From: Lantana camara
Lineage: Eukaryota > Streptophyta > Magnoliopsida > Lamiales > Verbenaceae
Assembly (NCBI GenBank): GCA_037501455.1
Contig: CM074860.1
Location: forward strand, 44,154,501-44,218,500
Direction of reading: 5' to 3'
Length of the DNA: 64,000 bases
Every line of letters starts with the position of its first letter. The stretch's first letter is position 1. Of this stretch, positions 36,748-48,402 are shown piece by piece. The notes under the pieces are model-generated. The model saw nothing but the letters and a program-made list of their open reading frames with translations, searched no databases and had not been told where the DNA came from. A program made the position numbers and the translations under genes.

Positions 36748-39700
36748 TGCGCGACAGCTACAAATTAACGCAGCAGCCATGGTGAAACAGAGCAGAAACC
36801 AAATCCAATTTCTCCCAACAAGATCAGGTAAGTAAGGACATTAAATAGACAATAAAACTCAACAAAATCAAGCCTCAAACTCTCCTGAACGCAGCAGCAA
36901 AAACTGACGCATGTAGCTAGCCGAAAACAGAGCAACAGCATCAACCTTCAATATGTCATTAATGATAGCTCATGAATGCTTCAACTACCAGCTAATACAT
37001 TACCATAAATGCCAAGAAGATATCAAGACAATCATTTTCATGCTTGGAATCATCCAAAAAGCTCAAGGATTGAAAGAGATCAACCAAAAACTCAAAACCT
37101 AAATCTATACATCCATTTCTGCCAAAAGGTCACAAAATCATGCTCAAATTTAGGGATGAATGAATGAAAATGACTCATAATGGATGTACATAACATAACC
37201 AAGCTTACCTTGTGGATTAATGGAGGTTTTGGAAGAGATTTGAGCTTGAATCTCAAGAATTGGCTTGAGCTACGGGATTTCTAGAAAACAGAGGAAAGAT
37301 GGATGAATTTCTCTAAGTAAGAGAGAGTAGTTCAGTTGGGGAGGATAATGATCAGTTAGATGGTTGAGTTAGGGTCCCATAGGTTCAAACCATGGTTAAT
37401 TTGGTCAAGTATGGTAAGAGATATGACTATTTTGGTGAAATACGGCAGTTTTGGAGCCGTGCGGGTTTTTCGGTTGGATTTCGGAGGTTCAAATGATTCT
37501 GGAAAAATATGTGGCTAGGTTTACTAAACTCGAATTTTCGTTGCAAGTTCAGCGAAGTTGACGAAACTCGAATCCGAGTTTCGTAGCTCAAGATGTTAAA
37601 TACGGAACCAAGGGTGCGCTAAGTGCTCGTTAGCCCCCCGACTTGGATTCCAAAATCAAATTAAATTCGTTAACATGTCAAATGAATTTGAAAACCTAAA
37701 CCGAGAATATAAGCATGTTCATAACACACATATTTACGCTATATTACAATTGCACGATATTTCGATATCATTTCATATAAGAACGACGCACAAAATGAAC
37801 AATCAAGCACATATTAATGCAATGTATGCACATTTCATTCCAAATCCATGCATAAATAGAATTTTAATAAATAAATCAAATTAGAATATAAACATATATT
37901 AAAGTCTCGTAATTAATTAAATAAATTAGTTAATATAGTTAAGCATGATTAATTAGCATAATACTCAATTAACATTAATTATTAAATTAATCAACAATTA
38001 ACGAATTATAAATATATAAATATATAAAATATATATATACTTAAAATACATGTTATTTTAAAATAATATTAAATTGAAATAAAATATAATAAAATAAAAT
38101 AATAACAATTTATAATAAAATTAAATATAAAACACGTAAAGACAATTATTTTGCGCAAATTTGTAAACACATACGTCATACCTTTACGTCTGAAAAGTCG
38201 GGGCGTCACACGTGCTGACTTCGTTTGAACTCTGTTCGACCTGATTTTTTAACCCACGGAAACCTCCTGAAGTCTAGAACATTATCCCATTTGAATCACC
38301 TCATTATATTTTCCCATATGTCAGATATGATTGTCTGAAATTGGTGTCGCCACTTCGCCAAATTTCTGCATTGGTCCAAATTCAAACCTACGCCATTTTC
38401 ACGTCACTTTGAACCACGATTCGAGGCACCTACCATTTTAAAGGCCTATTTGTATACTTTCATATCCAATAAACGAAAATTAATTTCAACTTCTACAACT
38501 TAAGATATGATCAATTCTTTACAGCTTGCTCACTTCCGAAAAAACTGTTAACTTTCGTCAAAATCCATCTTCTTGCTTTCCTTTCACCCCCTTGACATCC
38601 GTATGTGTTTTAATTGATCTCTTGCGCTTCAAACTTGTATTTAAGATATTAATGGATTATTGGATGATGGTTATGAGTGTTATGGCTTAATTTGCATTGG
38701 GCAAACGTGACATGTATGTATAGACATTTAAGTGCTATAATATGACTCTTTGTGTAATCAATGCATTCCCTATATGTTTAGTGAATTCCTCACACTTCTA
38801 AATGATCCACATGCATGGTTGAGATGTGTAATAATGTATAATGAATTGGATATTGAACGAATGAATGCTATTGAACGAACGATAATGAACAAACACGATT
38901 TACTCGGGTAATGAATGAAAGGCTTGTTTATAAGAATAAGTGGCATTAATGATGACATGAACATCTTATTAGCACATTGTTATTGATCATGCCTGTCTTC
39001 ACATGTTAATGCATTGTCGTGCGTCTTATATGGTTCATTTTGAGTATTGAGTCTCATGATTGCACGATGTTGTCTTTTGTACAGTTTCTCCAGGGTGGAG
39101 ACATGCCGGGTTCATAGGCTACCTCAAGTCTCTTTTCCGTTTGGTATTGTTCGGTAAGAGATGTAAAGGTGGGTTTTTCTTCTTATAGTTAAAGATATGA
39201 CCCCAATTTACTCAATGTGCAAGATTTTGGCCAAAGATATATATATATATATATATATATCGAATTTTCAATGAATTAATGTTGTCAACGTTAAGCCTTT
39301 AATTTGAATATCCTACCAAAAGTTTTGGCGAGAAATGAATGTTCACAATGAATGGGGGCCCGGGACTTAATGTATTTGGTGAACCGGGGAAGCATGGGCT
39401 GACGGGAATCCACATATACTAGTTCCAATAATTTCGGTAACCTAGACTTCACTAGGAGATTAGTGAAAGAAGGGGGACCCACGCTTTTGGGGATTCATGT
39501 ACCCCGCTAGCACCAATGAATGAGGGTTCGGGTCTTGCAAACCCGTCCCTAACCGGAGGAAGAAGGAGTATATCAATGATCTAATGAATGTGCACGAAAG
39601 AATGAAATGTATGAACGAATGAATAATGAATTACACGAGGTGGTGGTTGGAGATAATGCACGCCCTCTCGCCGGGCCACAAATGACCTAATGAATGAAAT

Positions 39701-40297
39701 GAATTGTTATAATCCTATTCGTTGTATTTTATTTCCCAGTTGGGGAAAAATGCTTCTAAACCTCGAATAAGGATTACAGCTTGCATGTATGTGTTTAAAT
39801 TCCGCAATATTATGATATTATGCCTATTTTTATACCCACCAGTGTGTCTAAGATTGAACCCGGAGTTGTTTCAGTTCTTTTTGCAGGAAGGGATGCTAGG
39901 CGGGATACAAGTCTGGGAGAGTCTTGCATGGTGTCTAGCCTTTCTTTCTTTTACACGCATATGCTTACTCTTTTGATCATTTTGGAATATTGTATATGAA
40001 TTGAGAGCGTACATGTATATGGTACCTATATGTATTGTACTTGAATATTAACTGTTGGTACCTAGAGCATATAACTCAATATATGGAATATGAATCTATT
40101 GCTTCCGTTGTTCTGTTACTCTGATTGTTGTTATTGATGTTGGGGTTTAAGTGATAGGCTAGTCCTGCCTGGCTTAGCGAGTGTGTATGTCTCCGTTCGC
40201 TATGATTCGGCACGTGTATGAAAATTAATTTCATATACGGGTCGGGTTATAGTGCGGGGGATGTGACGTCTGGCGCTCAGGCGTTACATCCTTTGAG

Positions 40298-40309
40298 TGG
40301 TATCAGAGC
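40298..40309 (+). other. Primer-binding site of element E (tRNA-iMet)
   Basis: TGGTATCAGAGC is perfect and starts 10 nt after the end of the 5' LTR at 40288. Confidence 0.93.
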
Positions 40310-43147
40310 CTCCAGGTTGCAAAACCGGAGCTCGCGTGTCGTGATTGAGTCAGTCTAGGTCGTACGGCATAGGAACAACTTCTCAACGTGTGCATTACAT
40401 TGATTTTCATTGCTAAATGTTACAAATTGCTTAAAATTACTTGCTTTATATGATTTTCTATCAATTTTGTTGTTTTATGTGTTGCCCTTTGCATTGAATA
40501 TGCATTGGTTGATTTAAATGTGTGCCATAAGCATATACTAATCCACATGCACCTATGTTCGAGTTAATTCTTAATTGTAGGTTGCTATCATGCAGTCAAG
40601 GCCACTATCAACTCGACCGCAAGTACCTTCTATCAAATCAATAAAAGGATTATGGAGTCATCGGGATTTAAAAGTTCGATGTTGAATCTTCATACTTTAC
40701 AGAAAGGGAATTATACCTCATTATTCAACACCGTGAGAGAAGGTTTCGAGCACAGAGAAGTTCACCAACTCTATCCTCCCTACAAGTCTTGAATATTATC
40801 ATCATAGGGATATTATGGGGATCCAAACCACCAATTTAAAAGATACGTGAGAAAACGGGATAGGCTTGGGATTCCTAACCACCAAATCATGAAGGCACTT
40901 CACGCAAAATTGAATCATTCAAAGTTCATCACCAAGATCTTCAAGTTTAAAGTCGTTGATCAATATAGAAGGCCAAATTAGGAAGTTTCAAGGGATATAC
41001 CAGTGTTACCAAGGAATTCCAACTAAGATACATGGAATGGGGAACTGTCAACTGGGTGGTTTCACCACGGGGCCAAGTAAGGTAGCTTAATTAGTATGAC
41101 TACAAACGCGGATCAATGAATGGATGCAAAGCTGAGAGAGCAAGGATCATTGAAGAATTCAAGTTACGTCATCTTCTTGGGACTTGGGGATACACGGTGA
41201 TACGAGAAGGCAAACAAGGACTGGAAAGCATCACCAATGACCGAATGATGTTCAACCTCCCGACCTATGCTTACAACATCGATAGCAAAGGACAGGATGT
41301 CATGCTAAATCACTATTATGGTGCCAGGTTCATTGCATTCATTGCACGTGCATCATACATTGTATTAAATTATTTAAATTCTTATTTTATGCACTTCAAC
41401 ATTGTAATCGTTAAATAATTGATTTGGTGTTACATACTTTGATGTGTACTATGTGCTCCATACATTTTCCATCTTCACCCAACATGCATCGTTTTAGTGT
41501 TTAATTGTTAGGATGCTTCCCTGTATGACACTTCAGCTACCACTTAAAACAAAGTTTTTTTTTTTCTGAATCAAGGTGAAGAAGGGTGTTTTGGGTAATA
41601 GTATTCAAACAGAAACAAAGATAAAAGTGGGATTTCAGAAATTAAAGATTTAAGTAAATTTCGGGATGTTCAGATGGGATAAGAAAAGAAAATTTGATTC
41701 CAGATTTCTAGAGAATTAAAAGAGAAATCTTGAAGAGCAAGGAATTCGGGATGCTATCCAAATCAACCACTTCAAAGTGAATGTAAGTAATACCCCGAAC
41801 ACCATCGCTAACAAGGATTGCTCATTACTAGGACATCAAGAATTTTGATTAGGAAATGGTAGATAAAGCTCGACTTGAGAAGGAGGAAATTCTTAAGGGG
41901 GAGAGCACGATAAGAGACCGATTTGAAATGAAAGATTGGGCTCAAAGAAGTGTTTTAGTAAGAACGATAGAAATATAAACCATGGAAGATATTGAAGCTC
42001 TAATGATGATTATAGAAAAAGGAGTGAACCGGCTTTATTACAAATTCGGAATGAAGATTGCTATGGGGTACTGAAGAGATTGGCTCGATTGGTATTTATA
42101 CGTACGGGATTCGGAGTTTGAAGATGATAAAATAATGAAGGAACTTCTGCTGGATTTTCTGTCAATTCTGGAAAAAAGAAAGCTAGGTCAGATTATCGTA
42201 TTCCGTGGTGGTGCCCATGGAAGTAATTCAACTAAATATTAGAGAGGCTTCGATGAATTTGAGATGAGAAGAACCGAAAGGGATGATTATTGGAGAACTT
42301 AGATCAAACTTCAGGGATCATCAAGAATGTTCTATCATTGACTGAGGAATCGACTGGGTCGGAATCGAGTGCACGCTTAAAGGCTTGAAGGGGATGAAAG
42401 GACACTTTAAATAAAAGATGAGAAAGGACAACTGTAAAGATTGACCTAAACATTAGGAAAGAATTAGAGTAGAATGAAACCATGGCGGTGACTACTTAAT
42501 GTTGGAATCAAACTTAAAGATTATCGAGAGTGGTTACATTTGATTATGGTAGATTCAAGCGTTGGCAAAGATAGAAGATTTGAACTTTACCTAAAGGATA
42601 AAGGTTCCGAAGGTATATGGAATAATTTGGAACTCGGGCAATTAAAGAGTTGGTCGTACTGCGAGAAATTTACAGGTTGATGGAGAGAGATCAAAGAAGA
42701 TCATGACCGTTAATTCTAATTGTTTATTTGTATTCCAAGGAATTCACCAAATTGAAAAAAATAATCAGTGGGTAAGCTTCGGAATGAAACCAGGAATAGG
42801 ATCAACCGGTTCATCTTTTTCTCAACCGGATGTACTGAAGATATTAAAGACAAGTCAAGAACCGAGCCAACTTTTGAGTCAAATCATGCACAGGGCAATG
42901 AAGTTACCAACTTCAAGTTTCCTTACCACGGTGAACGGTACATAAAGCATTCATGGCATATTCATACATGCAGTTTTAGTTCAAATAAATTTTGTTACTA
43001 GGTACTTTGATTCCTAACTATTTTGTTTGCTTTTACATGAGTGCTGAACGATGTGATTGATATTTATTTCTTGCTTCTTGTGTAAGTCTGTACTTGACTT
43101 TTTGCTATTTCCACTTGTGCTCTGTTCTGCGTTGGGTTGTGTTGCTC

Positions 43148-43267
43148 GGGAGTATTAGAGACTCCCTTGCCTTGTTTTTTTTTTCTTTCGTGAGAGACGG
43201 GGTTCTCTCCTTGTTGTTCGTGAGAGACGGGGTTCTCTCCTTGTTGCTCGAAAGACGGGGCTCTTTC
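43148..43267 (+). repeat. Hairpin array of element E (4 units)
   Basis: Units: GGGAGTATTAGAGACTCCC (43148-43166), GAGAGACGGGGTTCTCTC (43192-43209 and 43222-43239) and GAAAGACGGGGCTCTTTC (43250-43267). All have perfect 6-bp stems. The last differs from its neighbours by a paired change (G-C to A-T) in the stem while keeping the CGGGG loop. The first unit has a counterpart in H at 55833-55851 in the same relative position. Confidence 0.9.
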
Positions 43268-43764
43268 ATCGTTTCTTGCTACATGCTTAGATTTTCGAGT
43301 GTTTAAGCCTTGGTAAGACGAGGGTCGTGACTTAACCACCAGTCCCATGTAATGCCTATGAAGACCCTTGACTTCTTGACGAAGGTTCGAGTATGACAAC
43401 ATTGAATCGTGATCGTGATGCGTTGAAGAGTCCGGTTAGGTTCATGGTTGTGAGTTAGTGGAAGTCTTTAACTTCCAACTCATTTTAAACCGAACTCCAA
43501 GAGTAAGTTCATAGTTGATTCAAGCGGTGAGGGTTGAATCTCTTTTAGACCCCTTATTGCACGGGTCCAAACGAGCTACTCGCTTAACACTGGATTCCTT
43601 TCAAGGACGAGTTACTCCTACCGCAATTGAAGACCCCTTGTCGCTTGAAGACCTTTTCTGAACTAATTCCTGACGGGGAGTTGCTAACCCGTGTGGGACG
43701 AACACGGAAAAGTTTGCTTAGAGTCCAGAACTCCAAGCAGTGGACCTGGGGACCAGGCCCTCTT

Positions 43765-43777
43765 AAGAGGGAGAGGT
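43765..43777 (+). other. Polypurine tract of element E
   Basis: AAGAGGGAGAGGT immediately precedes TGTAACGCCCCG of the 3' LTR at 43778. Confidence 0.9.
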
Positions 43778-46700
43778 TGTAACGCCCCGACTTTTCGGCC
43801 GTACAGGTATGACGTCAAGAGTGAGTTTAGGCCGAGTGTTATGTGATTTAATTATGTTGTAATTGCTAAATGGACGCTTGAATTATTAATTTTGTGAATT
43901 AATTACTATTACTTGATTTATATGACTTAATTGATTTTGTTACTTAACTCGTTTTAATATGTTTACAAGCTAATTAATTGTTTTATTTCGATTATGTACA
44001 TATTTGATACTATATGAAATCCTTCGACTCAACCGAACTTTTAATTGGACCCCAATTACTCACCTATTCAACTTTCGGGACCCAACAGAAGTACTTAAAT
44101 TCTTGTAGGACCAAAATGCAAATTCTTCCCTTCTCCTCCCCATATTACACCATGCATACCCCCTCCACAACCTCATTCTTCTTCGTCTTTCATTTTGCCT
44201 AACAATCATGGGTTTCCAGCTTCTCCTCCCTTCACTATTTGATCGATCCATCAAGCAAGCTAGGAGGTAAGGAGTTTTCTTCCATTTTCAAGCAAGAATG
44301 CAAGTTTCAATCATTTCTTCCACTTCTTCTCCTTCTCTTCCAAGGTATACATGTTTATATATATGCAATTATGAATAAATTGATGTAGGAGTTAGGGGTA
44401 CGTGATTCTTGCTTGCTAACTTAATATCTTGTGTGAATATGTATGACGACATATTAATTCATGAGTTTTATGAATTCTTGGGGCAAGAGGTATATATGTG
44501 TATATGTGTATATATATGTATATAGACATAATGGTGTTTTGTTGGATAATTGGTGATTTGAGGATAATATATGCATATAGGTATGATTTGTAGTGTATTT
44601 GATGCATATTACTCTATGAATTGATCCGGAAGTGATTTGGGGTGGTTTTGGACCTTTCCCCTTCGAATCCCTGCTTCTTTGCCTTTGATTTTCGGAGAAG
44701 ATGACCCAACACGGCCGTGTCCAACCTCAGTTATATTCCAACACGCCCGTTTCAAGCTCTCGAGTTTGAATTTTTTTTATTCCGACATGGTCGTGTCAGC
44801 TTTCAGGCCAATATTGACACGGCCGTGCTGACTTCGTTTGAGCTCCGTTTGACCTGATTTTTGAACCCACGAAAATCTCTTGAAGTCTAGAACATTATCG
44901 AATTGGAATCGCCTCATTATATTTTCCCATTTGTGAGATATGATCGTTTGAAATTGGTGTCGCCACTTCGCCAAATTTTTGCATTGGTCCAAATTCAAAC
45001 CTACGCCATTTTCACGTCACTTGGAGCCACGATTCGAGCCACCTACCATTTCAAAGGCCTATTTGTATACTTTCATATCCAATAAACAAAACTTAATTTC
45101 AACTTCTACAACTTAAGATATGATCAATTCTTTACAGCTTCCTCACTTCCGAAAAAACTATTAACTTTCGCCAAAATCCATCTTCTTGCTTTCCTTTCAC
45201 CCCGTTGACATCCGTATGTGTTTTAATTGATCTCTTGTGCTTCAAAATTGTATTTATGATATTAATGGATTATTGGATGATGGTTATGAGTGTTATGGCT
45301 GAATTTACATTGGACAAACGTGACATATATGTATAAACGTTTAAGTGCTATAATATGACTCTTAGTGTAATCAATGCATTCCCTATATGTTTAGTGAATT
45401 CCTCACACTTCTAAATGATCCACATGCATGGTTGAGATGTGTAATAATGTATAATGAATTAGATATTGAACGAATGAATGCTATTGAACGAACGATAATG
45501 AACAAACACGATTTACTCGTGTAATGAATGAAAGGCTTGTTTATATGAATAAGTGGCATTAATGATGACATGAACATCTTATTAGCACATTGTTATTCAT
45601 CATGCATGTCTTCACATGTTAATGTATTGTCGTGCATCTTATATGGTTCATTTTGAGTATTGAGTCCCATGATTGCACGATGTTGTCTTTTGTATAGTTT
45701 CTCCAGGATGGAGACATGCCGGGTTCATAGGCTACCTCAAGTCTCTTTTCCTTTTGGTATTGTTCGGTAAGAGATGTAAAGGTGGGTTTTTCTTCTAGTA
45801 GTCAAAGATATGACCCCAATTTACCCAATGTGCAAGATTTTGGCCAAAGTTTTCAATGAATAAATGTTGTCAACGTTAAGCCTTTAATTTGAATATCCTA
45901 CTAAACGTTTTGGCGAGAAATGAATGTTCACAATGAATGGGGGCCCGGGACTTAGTGTATTTGGTGAACCGGGGAAGCATGGGCTGACGGGAATCCACAT
46001 ATACTAGTTTCAACAATTTCGGTAACCTAGACTTCACTAGGAGATTAGTGAATGAAGGTGGACCCGCGTTTTTGGGGATTCATGTACCCCTCTAGCACCA
46101 AGGAATGAGGGTTTGGGTCTTGCAAACCCGTCCCTAACCGGAGGAAGAAGGAGTATATGAATGATCGAATGAATGATCTAAAAGAATGTGCACGAAAGAA
46201 TGAAATGTATAAACGAATGAATAATGAATTAAACAAGGTGGTGGTTGGAGATAATGCACGCCCTCTCGCCGGGCCACAAATGACCTAATGAATGAAATGA
46301 ATTGTTATAATCCTATTCGTTGTATTTTATTTCCCAGTTGGGGAAAAATGCTTCTAAACCTCTAATAAGGATTATAGCTTGCATGTATGTGTTTAAATTC
46401 CGCAATATTATGATATTATGCATATTTTTATACCCACCAGTCTGTCTAACGCTGAACCCGGAGTTGTTTCAGTTCTTTTTGCAGGAAGGGATGCTAGGCG
46501 GGATACAAGTCTGGGAGAGTCTTGCATGGTGTCTAGCCTTTCTTTCTTTTACACGCATATGCTTACTCTTTTTGTAGCACCCGGAATGCCGAGATGCCAC
46601 ACCCCCGCACCATAAGTCTAGCTCACACATGAAATGGGTAGTCCATATATGAACCGGACTCATGGCGAACGGGTGACAATAAAAAAACTCACTAGCTAGG

Positions 46701-47231
46701 CGGGACTAACCCTCAAACCAATCAAGTTCAAATTTAGGAATTCAAAGCATAAGCATAATAATTCCATTAACATATATCAAATATCTCAAAAGAATTAACT
46801 TACAACTGTATATCAATACATATATGTACCATATTTACATCAAAAGTATATATATATAGTAGTAGGTATCAACACTTATCAATACATTATCATCTCCAAC
46901 ATATCCATAACATGAAAATGTAATGCTAGACTCAACTCGACAACTGGACACGACTCGGACTCCCGCCTAGCACGCCACTGACAGTACCTGAAAAGTGTGA
47001 GGTGTCAGTCTACCACAGACTGAGTGAGGGGTTTAAAAATAAATATTCGCGCAGATAACATGCAGGTCATATTCTCGGGTAAAGATTTATAAAATATAAA
47101 TATACAAATTCAATAATAATATAACTTCGCCCGAGAATACAACTATCAATATTAAACACTTGTTCATTTTCATGCAATCAATACATGGCGATCTCCAAAT
47201 GTACATGAACATGCTTGCTTGATTATTAAAC

Positions 47232-47635
47232 AATAGGGTTTGTTCCTCCTGTGGTTGGACGGACAACCACCAGCTTTAAGACCAGCCCAGCGCCCTCACT
47301 AAGGAGAACCTGGCCAGGAGAACACGTGTACAAGGTAGGGTTTTGTTCTTCTTGTGATTGGACGGACAACCACCAGCCCGAAGACCAGCCCAGCGCCCTC
47401 ACTAAGGAAGACCTGGCCAAGAGAACACACGTACAATATAAGGCATTGTTCTTCCTGTGGTTGGACGGACAACCACCAGCCTGAAGACCAGCCCAGCGCC
47501 CTCACTAAGGAGGACCTGGCCAGGAGAACGCACGTATAATATAAGGCATTGTTCTTCCTGTGGTTGGACGGACAACCACCAGCCCGAAGACCAGCCCAGC
47601 GCCCTCACTAAGGAGGACCTGGCCAGGAGAACGCA
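47232..47635. repeat. Tandem repeat, four units of about 103 bp, in LTR F
   Basis: Each unit contains GGTTGGACGGACAACC, itself a small hairpin (GGTTG/CAACC), then AGACCAGCCCAGCGCCCTC and ACCTGGCCAGGAGAACG-like sequence. The last two units are almost identical, while the first two are more diverged. Open frames across it on both strands are repeat by-products. Confidence 0.92.
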
Positions 47636-48276
47636 TTACTTGCTTTCATGAACATGGCATGCTTGATTCGTGAACACTAATATACTTGAAATGATAACTG
47701 ATTTCATGAAATTATAAATATAATACCTTTGGCCAAAAAACACGTAAAGGTTATACGGGTTCTACATATAACTAGAAATTAAACCGCACCTCGACAAACC
47801 AACGAAGAAGGAAGCAAGAGAGCACCCTACGGAGCGGGCTCCTCGAAACCGGGACCGTGATCTGTGTAACAAGGATAAGTGTACATGAAACTCGACTCTT
47901 ATGAACCAATTAAGACGCACGGCGAAGTCATAATCAAGATATCATGCAATAAAAATCAAGGAGTGTCAAGTAGGAGCATGATTATCAATTAAACAAGTAT
48001 ATATATCATATAACTCACATATGGGAGCCAAGAGAGTGAAAGGAAAGCAATAAGAAAGGTTTTGGTGAAGTTTGGCCAAAACCGACAATTTTTGGAAATG
48101 TACATGTTGGGGGGAAAACTGAAATATCTTAAATTCTAGAAGTGGGAAACGAGTTTTGTTTGTGGGGTATGAAAGTAGACACAAAGACCTTTCCAACGCT
48201 ATATGGCACGTTTTCTAATTCAAACCGAGGTGAAAATGGCGTTGGTTTGAAGTTGGACAAAACGCAGGAAATAAAA

Positions 48277-48402
48277 GGTGACACGCTCGTGTCACCATTA
48301 CAAGGCAAAATGTGACACCCCCGTGTCACGGTACAGAAAACCAAACCAACTTGCACCCCCGTGTCATGCGGAAGAAGGGAAACGTGACACCCCCGTGTCA
48401 CG
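48277..48402. repeat. GTGACAC...GTGTCAC palindrome array in LTR F
   Basis: Units: GGTGACACGCTCGTGTCACC (48277-48296), TGTGACACCCCCGTGTCAC (48311-48329), a partial CACCCCCGTGTCATG (about 48354) and CGTGACACCCCCGTGTCACG (48383-48402). They lie about 355-480 nt after the donor-like site. Confidence 0.9.

Larger units (their letters stand above)
34650..38210 (-). mobile_element. Solo LTR K (minus strand)
   Basis: K is 3561 bp, from TGTAACACCCGAG to GGGGCGTCACA, flanked by CGTGC at 34645-34649 and 38211-38215. The E LTR continues without gap on both sides, so this is a true solo LTR. It has a donor-like CACAAG|GTAAGC (intron side from 37208) and an acceptor-like GGTGCAG|GTG (AG at 35044-35045). 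The 11-bp inverted pair GCTAGGCGGGA (34766-34776) and TCCCGCCTAGC (35022-35032) is perfect. It is of the same family as LTR D. No coding sequence. Confidence 0.93.
33599..40288 (+). mobile_element. 5' LTR of element E, split by solo LTR K
   Basis: Its parts are 33599-34649 and 38211-40288. It begins TGTAACGCCCCG and ends CAGGCGTTACA. A donor-like TTCCAAG|GTATAC (34165/34166) follows a CT-rich stretch, and an acceptor-like TTTTTGCAG|GAAGG ends at 39886. GCTAGGCGGG (39895-39904) follows the acceptor. The array of ACACGGCCGTGT palindromes (34530-34650) begins about 365 nt after the donor. An AT microsatellite at 39236-39260 is absent from the 3' LTR. Confidence 0.9.
40289..43777 (+). mobile_element. 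Element E internal region (non-coding)
   Basis: This is the one intact LARD internal domain in the window. In order: PBS TGGTATCAGAGC (40298-40309), leader block GTCTAGGTCGTACGGCATAG (from 40353), a long AT-rich stretch, the CGGTGAACGGTA block (42929-42972), the hairpin array (43148-43267) and the PPT (43765-43777). Open frames are short; a 100-codon frame at 41116-41418 and a 31-codon one from 40591 match nothing I know. No zinc knuckle, protease, RT or integrase motif is seen. Confidence 0.85.

Noticed and set aside
41116..41418. 100-codon open frame in the E internal region
   Set aside because: No similarity to gag, pol or any family I recognise, no counterpart seen in B or H, and it ends in a low-complexity tail. 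Likely chance.
47226..47651. Several similar open frames on both strands
   Set aside because: They repeat every 103 bp because of the tandem repeat in LTR F; 103 is not a multiple of three, so the repeats cycle through frames. Not genes.
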